NCBI GenBank assembly: GCA_963678675.1 | Contig: OY783191.1 | Coordinates: forward strand, 25,936,955-26,000,954 | Source of the DNA: Xiphydria camelus | Taxonomy: Eukaryota > Arthropoda > Insecta > Hymenoptera > Xiphydriidae | Direction of reading: 5' to 3' | Length of the DNA: 64,000 nt | Part shown: one piece after another, positions 10,858-22,690 of the stretch | Layout: each line of letters begins with the position of its first letter | Numbering within the stretch: position 1 is the stretch's first letter | The notes under the pieces: generated by a model | Seen by the model: the letters and a program-made list of their open reading frames with translations, nothing else | Told to the model about the DNA's origin: nothing | Database searches by the model: none | Made by a program: the position numbers and the translations under genes

Positions 10858-10916
10858 TATGTCGCGACGCTCCGCTGTCGGTTAGCTAGGAGTCTTTCTT
10901 ATCGGCATTTAGCACT

Positions 10917-11407
10917 CCCCGATAGCAAAGTGGCACCACAGTGACTGCACCCTGCTTTCACGCGGTGCATTCGAGTGCATGCACTGGGGTGTCCATCTGT
11001 CTGTGCACCGTGAAGCCACACTGCAGTCACGCAGTGTAAGTACGATGGTAAAAGTAGAATTTTGCAAAAAGGGGGCGATAAAGTAGGATTTCCCGCCTGC
11101 CTTATCCGCCTACTAGAGAGAGAGAGAGAGAGAGAGAGTGTCGGTTTTTTTTTCTCAAACCCGACCCGGCCAGGACTCGAACCTGCGATCTTTAGAAGAC
11201 TGGGAACGCTTCTCGCATTCCACCAATTGCGCCATCGACTCTTTGTGGTGGAAGTCGACTAAGTTATACATATAATATCGATACCTGAAAGCAACAGTAC
11301 TGTGACTAGTGAGATAAAGCCGAAAGCCGATTTCGAGCTATGTCAAACGTAAACTAAATTTTAAATATTTTTGCCGAGATATCTCAGTGTTGCATTGTGT
11401 AAAGGCC

Positions 11408-11438
<31 letters not shown>

Positions 11439-12160
11439 CTCATTAAATTTTTAAAAATAATTTGATACTTTCTTTTTCAAAACAGTAGCGATTATGATAA
11501 TTAATTATTCATTATTTATGAAATAATTCAGTACAATTTGCACTGTTTGAAACATTATTATAATATCAATTTTGTTATTTTCTAATTTAAAAATTCTTCT
11601 ATCGGGGTGTGAAATCAATTAATTGTAAATTTACAACCGCACACATCCGCAGATCAAAATTTGTAACTAGTCACAAATTGCTTTCTGGGAACAAACCTAT
11701 TATTATATCAATTTTGTTATTTTCTAATTTAACACATTCGCTGCCACTTTTAGATTGATTGCATCGCGCTCAGTGCCGGTAACAGACTGAATAATTACAT
11801 GTAATGTGCACGTCAATGTGTCTCCGATCAGAGCCGGCGGCACAGGCGCGAAGTGTCGACTGGCTCCGATCGGAGCCGGCGGCAGCAAACAACGTGTTAA
11901 AAATTTTGTGAAGACAATGAAGTTACCGACATTTATGGTCGGTAAATTTACGAAGTGTGCACGTCAAAAAGGCACCTTGACTGCACTGAGTGTAACTACT
12001 GTGTCTTTACGCTGTGAACCACTCAGTATGTTCACTGTGTAGCCACGGTGCTTTTAGTTTGTGTACGCCACGCGATCACGCCACGGTGAGACCATAGTGG
12101 TGCCACTACGTGGCAGCACTGCGTGCGGCTAGCATGTAAATCCACGCTTTGCTGTCGGGG
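10917..12160. mobile_element. 1.24-kb element with CCCCGAYAGCAAAG termini
   Basis: Left end CCCCGATAGCAAAGTGGC, right end the inverse of CCCCGACAGCAAAGCGTGG. A second full copy is at 55443-56684. The interior holds a minus-strand SINE, an (AG)n and a (TA)n tract, two copies of a CTCCGATCGGAGCCGGCGGC-type word, and subterminal CACGGTG/CAGTGAC repeats. No transposase is present. The flanks suggest a 2-bp duplication (CT here, TA in the other copy). Superfamily not assigned. Confidence 0.75.
11113..11245 (-). mobile_element. tRNA-derived SINE inside the CCCCGAYAGC element
   Basis: On the minus strand: A-box TGGCGCAATTGG (11223-11234), B-box GGTTCGAGTCC (11173-11183), an A-run, then a (CT)n tail at 11113-11138. 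It is carried along in both full copies of the host element, so it was aboard before that element multiplied. Confidence 0.75.
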
Positions 12161-12440
12161 CTGCGTTTATCACACAGGTCGGTAACTCACTCGTTTCGTC
12201 TTTACCGACACTCGCGTGACGCTCACCGTTCTCATTCTCGACAACGAACGTGCAATCACGATTATCACTACCACTGTGATCACCAGTTCGTCTTCTATTT
12301 CTACATTCACGAGCATAGTGCCCTAGTCCTTGGCACCGATAGCACCGCACATTTTCTTTGTGTGTGTTGTTTCTTTGTGTGTGTCTTTCACTTCTCGCGA
12401 ATTCATTTGATCTTCTTTCTTCTTTCTCGTTCCGTATCGG
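12161..12440 (-). pseudogene. Retroelement Gag zinc-knuckle fragment
   Basis: The minus-strand frame contains CYRCQGLGHYARECRNRR, a CX2CX4HX4C zinc knuckle as found in copia and gypsy Gag proteins, where it binds element RNA. The frame continues upstream through a Thr/His/Lys-rich stretch and is cut downstream at 12160 by the end of the CCCCGAYAGC element. It could be a displaced part of a copia-type element, but that is inference. Confidence 0.7.
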
Positions 12441-12510
12441 AATTTATCGATATTAAAACATCAGAATCATATTCAAAGTGTTCAAGAGATTCAAAACCTC
12501 GTTACTGCAA

Positions 12511-14078
12511 TGGCAAACGTTTCTATTTGCATAGGTTCGCACAACCAACAGAATATGGCAAACATCAACTACAAATTCATGAGAAAGGATACTGGCGGTG
12601 CCTGGCGTCATGTTCGTTGTCCGTTTATTATCGAAAATGGGGTAATGTGTGGATATTCATACTACAAAAAAAAACTGTAGCCAGAAAGATTCAAAGATTG
12701 GCACAAGCAAATAATACGCCAACAACATTGCAACACAACTCAACAACGCTCACAACGCTTACAATTGCTCAACTGCGTCAGGAATTAAAAGATTGCCGGG
12801 AAAAATTGGCTCAAGTAAAAGATTCAACAGTAGACGAATATATCAATGATGGCTTGATTCCGCAGAATAATGCGCACGCAGTGAAGGAAATCGTTGCAGC
12901 CGCTAAACTAAAAAGTTCGAAAGGCCGTCGTTACAGTGATGAATGGACAGTTTTATCATTGTCGCTGCATATGAAATCACCCATAACGTATAATTTTATA
13001 CGTAATCAAGAGATCTTAGTACTACCTGCTATTCGAACAATTCGAAAGTATGAAAAAATTTAACTTGTTTTTAATTTCCAATAGAATAAATTAATTTTTC
13101 TTTACTACAGATACTTGTCACCTATTGAAGTCAATTGTGGCTTTGATCCTCAATTCTTTGAACTATTGGCACTCTCTTTAGAAAATAAATCTGAGAAGCA
13201 AAAACATGGAATATTATTACTTGATGAGATGTCAGTCCGAGAGAGTATTTATGTGAATTCTAAAAAAATGACATTCTGGTCTACAAGATTTTGGCATGCA
13301 GCAATTTACTCTCATCTCATCTATTATTCAAAAATAATTCATGAATTACTAATGGTGAGTGATAAACTGTCCTGAAATATTTTAAATTTTTCAAAATCTA
13401 TTTACGGCGTTGGTTTTTTTTCATTTTCATCTTTAGAAATTTTTTGGAATTGTTAGACAAGCAGGTGGTTCAAACGATCATCCTTCTGCACCAACTTTTC
13501 TGCATATCTACAAAATTCTCTGCACGTTTACTGTTCTAAAGGCTCCAAGAACAGGGAATTGTTTGGTTGAATCAGGGCATAGTCAAGAAGCACTTTTAAC
13601 ACTTGGCGATATTAAATCTATTTTTAGTAATAACAATTCTGCTGATGCTAAGAAGGAGATAAAAGCTAAACTTGATGCTTTGGTAACAAATGAAGATTGG
13701 AGCATGGAAAATATGACTGAGCATGACTACAGCCAGCCAGATGTGTCAAACTGCATTCTATATTGCTTAACGGCTGATTTATTAAAGCATGTTTTAAATA
13801 CTGTTAAGTGTGTTGAATGTAAAAATGCTCTTGTAAATCCTTCTAACCAAGCTATTCTACCGGAAGCTGCTTTTTCTCAATGGTACAAAGACGTGCTTTT
13901 CTATCACCCTAATACACACCTTTTTAAATTCATTTTATATCTCGACAACCGTTTTCTTGTCAATGGAAATGAAAATTATGTATTTGAAGCAATTTTAGAT
14001 GATGTTTTAAAATTAGATAAATTATCATTTCCTTGCAAGACGCATGCCACTGACATATTATATCACATTATTAGATAA
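12511..14078 (+). pseudogene. P-element-like (THAP9-type) transposase relic
   Basis: Segments in order: a Lys/Gln-rich region predicted to coil (TIAQLRQELKDCREKLAQVK), RRYSDEWTVLSLSLHMKSP, then after a short intron-like gap ILLLDEMSVRESIYVNSKKM (the conserved P-family DEM motif with a catalytic Asp), then FFGIVRQAGGSNDHPSAPTF and a Cys/His-poor C-terminal domain ending at 14078. This order matches P-element transposases, which cut and paste DNA using THAP-guided binding. The THAP domain is not recognisable upstream, a stop sits near 12677, and frames change between segments, so it is broken. Confidence 0.8.
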
Positions 14079-16009
14079 TTTGTAATGAGGAGAATGCAAC
14101 AGTATTGTAATCGAATTAACTCAGAGGAAGAGAAAAAAAACCAATATACAAAGAAAGCGTCCAAATCGACAGTATCTTAAAAAAAGTTATAAAAACAAAA
14201 TGAAAGAAAGTAAAAATCGTTTTGTACTTGTTTTACGTTATTTATGGGTGTAATAAAATTAAAATTTTTTATCGTGAAATATAAAATTCGTTCGAACATT
14301 TACTGGACTATTTTTATTACTTCATAAAACTCCTTATCCCTACATATTTATTACAAAATGGAATAATGCTTCATTGCACTCAAGTCCCTTCATTCACACC
14401 TCATTCGCCCGCTTTCAGCCAGGCCAGCGACAGTGATCGGGTATGATCGGTGTGGCCATGCGAAACGTAGAGTTGCAGAGGGCTGTCCCAGGCAAACTTG
14501 CAGCTTGTAAAATGCCTGTGCTTTATACCAGGTATAAAGAAGAGAGTATAAATTTATTCTTGGTATACTTATTCTAGATATAACTTGGCATTGGTAAAAC
14601 CGGCCCTTAAAAGTTAAATTTTTCAAGATACTTTAGAGTACCTATAATCGTGTGTTAGAAGTACGCGTTAAATAGCGTATTAAATAACGTGTTACATAGC
14701 GTATTAAATAGCATGTGAAAGTTTTCAATTTTTACATAGAATTTACCATACAATTTAACATGTGATTTATCCTGTAATTTTACACGTGCAATTTTTCAGT
14801 TATACGTATAACTTGATTTTTGCACATTTTTTGAATGGCTGAAGTGGCGTAGAATGCCCCATATGTATTTATTATTCTAAAGTTCTCGAAGATATATTGC
14901 ATGTTTTGGAAAAAAGAAAATGGATGAATAGTTGAAGAAATCCGGAGTTATTTTTTCGTTAGAGTTATCAATTTTAACGGAGCCACTACATATGTATTAT
15001 GACGTAACAGTGTCAGCATATTTTGATGAAGCAGAACGCTTATCTCCGTTATTATCCGTGAACTCATTATCAGGCTCGATAAATAAAAAAGAGCAAGGGA
15101 TAGGGGAGGGGAGTAATCTGTCTTATTTCTACTTGTTCTCTCGTTCTTATTCCCTCTGTTCTCAGCATATTTGTCTTGTATGTATGTAGGTATACACCTC
15201 GCCACTTCTTCGCTCAGTCGATAATTGTACGACTAGTAAATACATAAATCGAAAAGACCAGAACCAATTGAGACAGAAAGTTGGCCCTTATTCCTATAAA
15301 ATTCCACAGCAATGAGGGGCCATATTCCTGTGTGAGCTTATAATGGTCTTCCCTAGAGTTCAATCTAAATTAATATTGAAGAATCAGCAAAAACTGCTTT
15401 ACATTTTGAAGAAACAAATATTTCAGCAAGTCATGCATACTTAACATTAAATTTAAAATAACCCCTTATTTTCAAACACGTATGAATTCTCTCAGTAGAT
15501 ACTGTGGGACTAATTAAAAAAGTAACATCTCAAATCTACCTAAATAAACTCTGATTCGATTAGATCTCCCGCACAACCTGAATTTGTACAACTTGTTATA
15601 CAAATTCAGGTTGATTAAATATGTGCAAATAATTATTTAAACAATTTCATTAGATGTATTTCTTTTTTACATTCATGTATTGTTAGTTAATTAGATATTT
15701 TTTTCTTTGTTGCAAGTACATTCCGCTGTGATATCTCTCGGAGCTTTTTTCCACTGTCGGTAAAGTGTATTTACGTACGAGAACTTCGGTTTGTAGTGTA
15801 GTGTAATGTACTAAACTATAACGAAACTAAAATCGATATACTCACTCGAGTAGAATTTAATGATCGATGCAATTCGTCGCGTATTATGCTTCAGAAGAGA
15901 TACACGACCGAACAGATTACGAGCTACGTTGCTAGTTGCCATTTTGCTATCGAGCCGGCTACTGTGGCTTTCCCTACTTGAGTAGTCGAGTATGTGTAAG
16001 TACGAAGCC
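14079..16009. other. Mostly unassigned AT-rich sequence
   Basis: I recognise no gene. Small items: an AACCGGCCCTTAA string near 14598-14610 like the end of the Harbinger-type MITE at 41279; short repeats of the word CGTATTAAATA(G/A)C near 14665-14715; and a compact hairpin at 15577-15616 (CAACCTGAATTTGTA and its inverse around a short loop). Confidence 0.45.
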
Positions 16010-16012
16010 TAA

Positions 16013-16158
16013 AGGCCATCACACGTAAAAAAACGTAAGCAGTAACAGTAAGGATTGACCAATCAGAAAGCCTGTTTAAGCATAATTCCGTAAGAATAGT
16101 ATTTCTGATTGGTCAATCCTTACTGTTACTGCTTACGTTTTTTCACGTGTGATGGCCT
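16013..16158. mobile_element. 146-bp PIF/Harbinger-type MITE
   Basis: Ends AGGCCATCACACGT and the inverse, with 3-bp duplications TAA at 16010-16012 and 16159-16161. The arms pair over about 58 bp. The A-plus-3-bp TWA-like target is typical of PIF/Harbinger. Confidence 0.8.
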
Positions 16159-19100
16159 TAAGGCTGTATTCCAATGGGGAAGTTCACTGCCAAACTTCAC
16201 CACTTGACGGCAGCACCACTGCCTAGGCTTTTCCGCGCGCATTTCAATCCATTAAATACAACAATGAATTATTTATTTAAAAATTACACATATATCGATG
16301 ATTCGAAATCTGTAGTCTAGCAGTTGGAGCATAAAAATAATGAAATTAGATATCTATAAATGTATTTTACGTATATTGATCTAAATCGTTTGAGGTTTAA
16401 GGTAGTTGGACCGCTATAGCACTTTTCGAGCAATTTTTTAAAACTTGTCAGATTAAAGATTACCTATAAGGCTCGGTGGGGATCACGAGCGGGCCCGAGA
16501 TCGCACGACAGTGCCCGGGCTGCATGATCGTGCTCGAGTCTGACGGCGCCTCCCACGCCGACCGAGAGATGTCGCCGCGGCGGCGCACAGTGGGGCCAAA
16601 TGCAGGAATAGCTGGCCAAAATCCAAAAATTAAAAATTGCAAAAATGTAATTACTTTTCTTGGAGACTGTAGTTTAGAGTCTCCTGCATTATATGCCGTT
16701 AAGAAAAAGGCGGGGGAAGCGCGTCACTCTTTGTCAGATTAATCGAAAGTTGTATAATTTATAGACTCCTCGTCGCAGTATATTTAGGAAGCAAAGAAAG
16801 TGGTGGTAAAAAAAAATTATAATTAGTAGTAGTGGTAATTAGTAGTTAATTTTGTTATGGAGGCTTTACCCATACTTTCTATAATTTCATATGGCAAATT
16901 TGAAAATCGGAACATGTGCAACAAGTGGTTAAATATTGAGTAAACGTTTCACATATCGTTATAAATATGTAGGATGAAAGTTAGGTTCTAAGCGCTATTA
17001 AGCTAAGGTTTTAATGTATTTTGGTAATAAAGGGAACGGTTCTTGAGAATGTTCAAGAAAAGTCTGCGCATATTTGCGCCAGTTGAAAATATTAATTATT
17101 AAAGATTAAATGGGGACTCTAGTGTGATAGCTTAGAAATGAAGGCGGTTTTCGGACATTTTTTACAGGAAACATCTGCAATGAATTATTCCGAAGTTTTA
17201 TAGTTATTTTATTATTTATTTAAAAATTATTTATTTAAAAATTTGTCGACAGCAAATGCGACTTACGCTGGTTAAGTTCAAATGAGGAGATTAGCGTTGT
17301 TTTTACACTTCCTTCGACAAATATTGAAATGATAACGTGTCAAACTACTTTTCAATGTTAAATTAAACTAAATTTTAGTTTAAAAAACAAAATTAGATGG
17401 TTTTTAAAACCTGGATTTGTTAAATTTAAACACAGATTGACAACACTTACTCAAGATTTTCAAAAAGAAAGTAAAACTTGTTTAGAATACACTGATCTTC
17501 TTAATATACACACTGAACATCTTCATATACGGGAATATTACTATAAGTATAGATAATAATAGAATTACTTATTTGCTGGCTTCTTCAAATCTTGTAAAAA
17601 TACCAAATTATGCATTTCGTTGTAATATAATGTAAGAACATTTTGGTAATGTACAACGAACGTTTTGAGTTTGCATTGACCAGCCTAAAAGTATGAGTAG
17701 GGACGTGGCAATCAACTGCAGGAATGCATGCGTTTTCGGGGTAGGAAAGCTTTGGACACATCTGGAGAGAACAACCGGCCGGCCCGGCCGCCTTGATTGT
17801 ACCGTTCTTGGGAATTTGTAATCATAAACATTTCCGAAAAGTCCTTTCTTCGAGAAAACGTTCTCGTAGTCATTCTCAGTTCAGAACGCGTTGAACTCTG
17901 CCGTACAGAGAAACAGCACCACGAAAAATTCAGCCGTGCCTAAGAGGTTAACAGTGCAGTCGCGGCTCGTGGAATATTCCGCGCTTGGATGCAAATGGGT
18001 TAACATGGATTCTATACCTGATGGTAAGTGGTTTTAAGTCATATAATACATTTGATAATAATGTAGTTTTAGAAAATAATTCTTAACATTTAGTTAGGTT
18101 CTAAGCCGAATTACAGTGAAATTTTTTTTGAATATTCGTTATGAGTTGTACCTTATATAAAAAAAAACCCTTCATTCACAATTGTATTTCAATGTGGTAC
18201 CTATATCTTTCTTTTTAGGATCTGGCGATCAATCCCTTTTATATTCCAACATGGATCTCGTTAATATATTACTGGGATTTGATGATACATCTATTTCTGA
18301 CAAGTGCAACCGTTTAAGGGACCATCTTGTGGAAACATTCCATTGTTCAAAAATACAAGAGAAGTCGGTTTGTGCTGTTTTCTCCATATTCAGACACCAA
18401 TTTATTACGAGATGGAATAAAGCTCAACGAAAGAAGGACAGACTGCAACGGACCAATCAAGAGTGGCTACAGAAAACCATAGTGCTTCCTGTACGACAAA
18501 TTCAACCAACACATCGTGGCCGACCTGAAGTTCCATTTCATGGAAGCAGTGAACGGTCAAAACGCCGAAAGACAGAAACTTTAAGAACAAGTGTGCCTAC
18601 AGAAGAATTAGCATTTGCAGCTGGTGTGAGGCTTTGGACGGAAGGTAAAAGAGATGCAGCTTCAGTTATTAAGGAAGTATTAACTACAACTCCGACACGA
18701 GCTTCAAAATATAAGAAAGCCTACAGATTCTTTCAACAGACTGCAGATGATAAGGTGGCGTCCAATAAAGCTTTGTCTGTTTTTATTGAAGCAAAACTGA
18801 CAAGGCATCAATATAATTTAATAAGAGAATTAGCTGAAGACAAGTATCCTCCGTACAAAACATTACAAAGGGCTAAAAAGGAATGTTACCCAGAAAACAT
18901 AATGGTAACAGAAGATAAAGCGGAGGTATCATTGCAAGCGTTATTAAACCATACCGCAATAAGAATCATGTTTTTGCAAAAAGAAGTCCTCTCAAGTTTA
19001 CGTAAACAAGACGCACAACCACAACTATTAACATTAATATCAAAATGGGGATGTGATGGCAGTGCAGGCCACAGTGAATATAAGCAAAAATTCGCAAAAG

Positions 19101-20045
19101 AATCGCAATCAGATAGTAATGTCTTCCTAACATCATTGGTGCCTTTGCAGCTGTTGACTGAAAATGGGAAGATCATTTAGAAAAACCCTCGTCCGTCTTC
19201 ACCTCGATTCTGTCGTCCTCTAGGTTACAATTCATTCACGAGACAACAGAAGTGACCAAAGCAGAAGTGACATATATAGGAAAACAAATTGAAAATCTTG
19301 TGAACACTCCCTATGAATTAAATAATGGTACTTTTGAAATCAAGCATTCACTACATTTTACAATGACTGATGGTAAAGTCTGTAATGCAGCTACTGAAAC
19401 AACATCTACCTTGAGATGCTATCTGTGTAAAGCTACATCCAAAGACTTTAACAATCTTAATTTGGTGTATGCAAGAACCGTTGATGAAACCAATTTCAAA
19501 TTTGGTTTATCTACGCTCCATGTTTGGATCCGCTTTCTTGAGTGCTTATTGCACTTGGCATACAAGTTGCCAATAAAGAAATGGCAAAGTAGAAGCAAAC
19601 AGGACAAAACTATAGTTCTTGAAACTAAAAAGAAAATTCAAGCCGAATTTAAAAATAAAATGGGATTGGTAGTGGGGTCATTCCATACCAAATCGGACAC
19701 TTTTTGGAGTAACATTTCGGATTTTGCTCAAATTTGGATATATTGTAGTCTTTGTCGATGTTTAACCGTATCTCGAAGGATTTTTCAAAATTTTGAAAAT
19801 TGTTGATTTTACAGCCACTTGAAAAATAACGCTGCTTTTTTTTCATTAAATTATAATTATCAAACCGGTTGTCGGATGAGAATAATCTTTTGGGTACTAA
19901 AAGTGAAAGAGTTGAAAAACCAGAGAAAAATTGCATCGATCAAAAAAAAAATTTTTTTAATAATTTTATTTGCACTTGATTTAAACAAATGACGTATTTT
20001 CATAGCTGGCCACTTTTTAAAAATCTGAAAAAAAGCAAGCATATA

Positions 20046-20361
20046 CCGTATGTCCGCGATCATTTGAACCATAGAAAAATTGCGAGTTTTGCATGAGCAC
20101 CCCTTTGGGTCTCCTTGTCCAATAGAATCACCGGAGAAGCGTGAATGCGCATGCGTAGTCATCCGCGAGTGTGGCGTCGTCAGCAAGTTCAGATCGGTTA
20201 TCGAAATAATCGATCTGAACTTGCTGACGACGCCACACTCGCGGATGACTACGCATGCGCATTCACGCTTCTCCGGTGATTCTATTGGACGAGGAGTCCC
20301 AAAGGGGTGCTCATGCAAAACTCGCAATTTTCCTATGGTTCAAATGATCGCGGACATACGG
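20046..20361. mobile_element. CCGTATGT hairpin, type 3, left copy
   Basis: 316 bp from CCGTATGTCCGCGATC to the inverse, flanked by TA (20044-20045, 20362-20363). Nearly fully self-complementary with an apex around 20200-20212 (GATCGGTTATCGAAATAATC). Confidence 0.92.
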
Positions 20362-20363
20362 TA

Positions 20364-20637
20364 CTTTGATATCCTCTCTTTAACGACAAACAAACAAAAA
20401 TAACGACACTTTAAAATTGACGACACAAAAATTAATTGAAGTTGACGCCGCGTCGGAATTGGCACGTCGACCCCGCCGCCAGCCACCGGTCGGTGGGTTC
20501 GACTCGCTTGGCGACACGCTGGTGGCGGGGCCAACGCGGCGAGGCCGATGCGGCGTCAACTTCAATTAATTTTTGTGTCGTCAATTTTAAAGTGTCGTTA
20601 TTTTTGTTTATTTGTCGTTAAAGAGAGGATATCAAAG
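20364..20637. repeat. Central palindrome between the two type 3 hairpins
   Basis: About 274 bp; left arm CTTTGATATCCTCTCTTTAA, right arm the inverse. The apex is GC-rich (CACCGGTCGGTG region near 20485) and less well paired than the arms. It is the turning point of the 1.65-kb palindrome. Confidence 0.85.
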
Positions 20638-20639
20638 TA

Positions 20640-20955
20640 CCGTATGTCCGCGATCATTTGAACCATAGGAAAATTGCGAGTTTTGCATGAGCACCCCTTT
20701 GGGACTCCTCGTCCAATAGAATCACCGGAGAAGCGTGAATGCGCATGCGTAGTCATCCGCGAGTGTGGCGTCGTCAGCAAGTTCAGATCGATTATTTCGA
20801 TAACCGATCTGAACTTGCTGACGACGCCACACTCGCGGATGACTACGCATGCGCATTCACGCTTCTCCGGTGATTCTATTGGACAAGGAGACCCAAAGGG
20901 GTGCTCATGCAAAACTCGCAATTTTTCTATGGTTCAAATGATCGCGGACATACGG
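20640..20955. mobile_element. CCGTATGT hairpin, type 3, right copy
   Basis: 316 bp, mirror image of 20046-20361, TA on both sides (20638-20639, 20956-20957). The two halves of each hairpin differ at the same few positions in mirrored order, so this copy arose with the arm and is not an independent insertion. Confidence 0.92.
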
Positions 20956-22164
20956 TATATGCTTGCTTTTTTTCAGATTTTTAAAAAGTGGCTAGCTATG
21001 AAAATACGTCATTTGTTTAAATCAAGTGCAAATAAAATTATTAAAAAAATTTTTTTTTTGATCGATGCAATTTTTCTCTGGTTTTTCAACTCTTTCACTT
21101 TTAGTACCCAAAATATTATTCTCATCCGACAACCGGTTTGATAATTATAATTTAATGAAAAAAAAGCAGCGTTATTTTTCAAGTGGCTGTAAAATCAACA
21201 ATTTTCAAAATTTTGAAAAATCCTTCGAGATACGGTTAAACATCGACAAAGACTACAATATATCCAAATTTGAGCAAAATCCGAAATGTTACTCCAAAAA
21301 GTGTCCGATTTGGTATGGAATGACCCAGTGGACAAGCCAAAACCTGGATTCGGAAGCAGTAATGATGGGAACACAGCACGAAGATTTTTTCAAAATTCTG
21401 AACTGTCATCGACTATAACAGGCATTGATGCGCAATTAATAATTAAATCTAAAGTGATTGTACAGGTTATGGCTAGTGGTTATAAAATTAACATTGACAA
21501 ATTCAAAGCTCACTGTCGAGAAACCGCACAGTTATATGTTAACCTATATCCGTGGTATCCCATGCCCACAACAGTGCATAAGATATTGATTCACGGCCCT
21601 GAAGTTATTAAGTTAGCTATTCTTCCTATTGGTCAACTTAGCGAAGAAGCGCAGGAAGCTCGCAATAAAGACATTCGGAAATATAGAGAGAGACACTCAA
21701 GAAAATGTTCGCGTGAACAAACAATGCGTGACGTCTTCAATAATTTATTAGTGTCATCAGACCCATTAATAACATCTTCACGGCAATTAGTCCAAAAAGA
21801 TCTACGTTAAGCAAATCAGTTACAGATCTTTTAGAGGAACCTGATCTAACGCAACAATACACGGAGGATGAAGAACAAACAGAAACCGAAAGTGACAACA
21901 CATCTGACTCCGAAGATTCAGATGAGAATTAGTCACGATTTGTAGTACCTACCTATTTGATAAATAAGTTTTGTTTCATAAATACACCCACAGAAAACCT
22001 CAAACCTCGTGTTTTTTTTTTAACATTTTAGCAAGTCTAAACACAATTAGTAATATTTAATTTATCACCCTGTACCACCATTTTAACATGCTATCAATTC
22101 TTAAAAATATATTTATGTTTATCATCTACGATAAGTTAAGGAGGGGAACGCGGATATTGAAATT

Positions 22165-22690
22165 TCGACTTCGGATTCGTAATCAGCGACCCCAAAAACC
22201 CCCGTGTACTCAATTTCACACAGATTCGATCAATTTTTGAGATACCTTTCCGCCATATTTGATCCGCCATATTGTTTTTCGAACTTTCGACTTTTGATTC
22301 GTAATCAGCAATCCTAAAAACCCCCGAGTACTCAATTTCACACAGAGTCAATCAATTTTTGAGATACCGTTCCGCCATATTTGATCCGCCATATTGTTTT
22401 TCAAACTTTCGACTTTGGATTCGTAATCAGCGATCCTAAAAACCTCCGAGTACTCAATTTCACACAGATTCGATCAATTTTTGAGATACCGTTCCGCCAT
22501 ATTTGATCCGCCATATTATTTTTCGAACTTTCGACTTTGGATTCGTAATCAACGATCCTAAAAACCCCCGAGTACTCAATTTCACATAGATTCGATCAAT
22601 TTTTGAGATACCGTTCCGCCATATTTGATCCGCCATATTGTTTTTCGAACATTAGACTTTGGATTCGTAATCAGCGACCCCAAAAACCCC
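22165..22690. repeat. Tandem array, about 4.4 units of 121 bp
   Basis: The word GATTCGTAATCA recurs at near 121-bp spacing (starts of the enclosing word at about 22165, 22286, 22407, 22528, 22650). Each unit also has CCGCCATATTTGATCCGCCA and CAATTTTTGAGATACCG. It lies just inside the 3' end of the Transib. Confidence 0.92.

Larger units (their letters stand above)
19675..21326. mobile_element. 1,652-bp near-perfect palindrome inserted in the Transib gene
   Basis: Ends GGGTCATTCCATACCAAATC and the inverse, with a 4-bp duplication AGTG (19671-19674 and 21327-21330). Removing one AGTG and the insert restores the frame MGLVV-DKPKPGFG. The two arms differ very little: the mirrored 155-codon frames differ at 2 residues. 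Each arm carries a CCGTATGT type 3 hairpin at the mirrored position, so the whole is a hairpin made of hairpins. Confidence 0.92.
18005..21932 (+). pseudogene. Transib transposase (RAG1-related), split by a palindrome
   Basis: A first exon (ATG at 18005, donor at 18024) joins at 18219 in frame with a long exon. Landmarks: KWGCDGSAGHSEYKQKF (first catalytic Asp), MTDGKVCNAATETTSTLRCY then LC (second Asp and the CX2C zinc pair), GFGSSNDGNTARRFF, VHKILIHG (the His pair of the zinc region), and GQLSEEAQEARNKD (catalytic Glu), then an acidic C-terminal tail ending at 21932. It would cut at Transib ends by a hairpin mechanism like RAG1. Defects: a TAG for Trp at 19178, a frameshift near 19220, the palindrome inserted after MGLVV at 19674, and a frameshift near 21800. 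Catalytic residues themselves are intact. Confidence 0.88.

Noticed and set aside
11161..11245. True tRNA gene
   Set aside because: A and B boxes are present but acceptor and anticodon stems do not pair and the tail is SINE-like; the copy is embedded in two element copies.
14390..14626. A full Harbinger-type MITE ending near 14607
   Set aside because: Only one end (ACCGGCCCTTAA) is convincing; I found no matching left end or duplication.
19860..21141. Mirrored open frames of 155 and 107 codons in the Transib palindrome
   Set aside because: They are the same sequence read from opposite arms of a palindrome and show no domain; openness follows from base composition of the hairpins.
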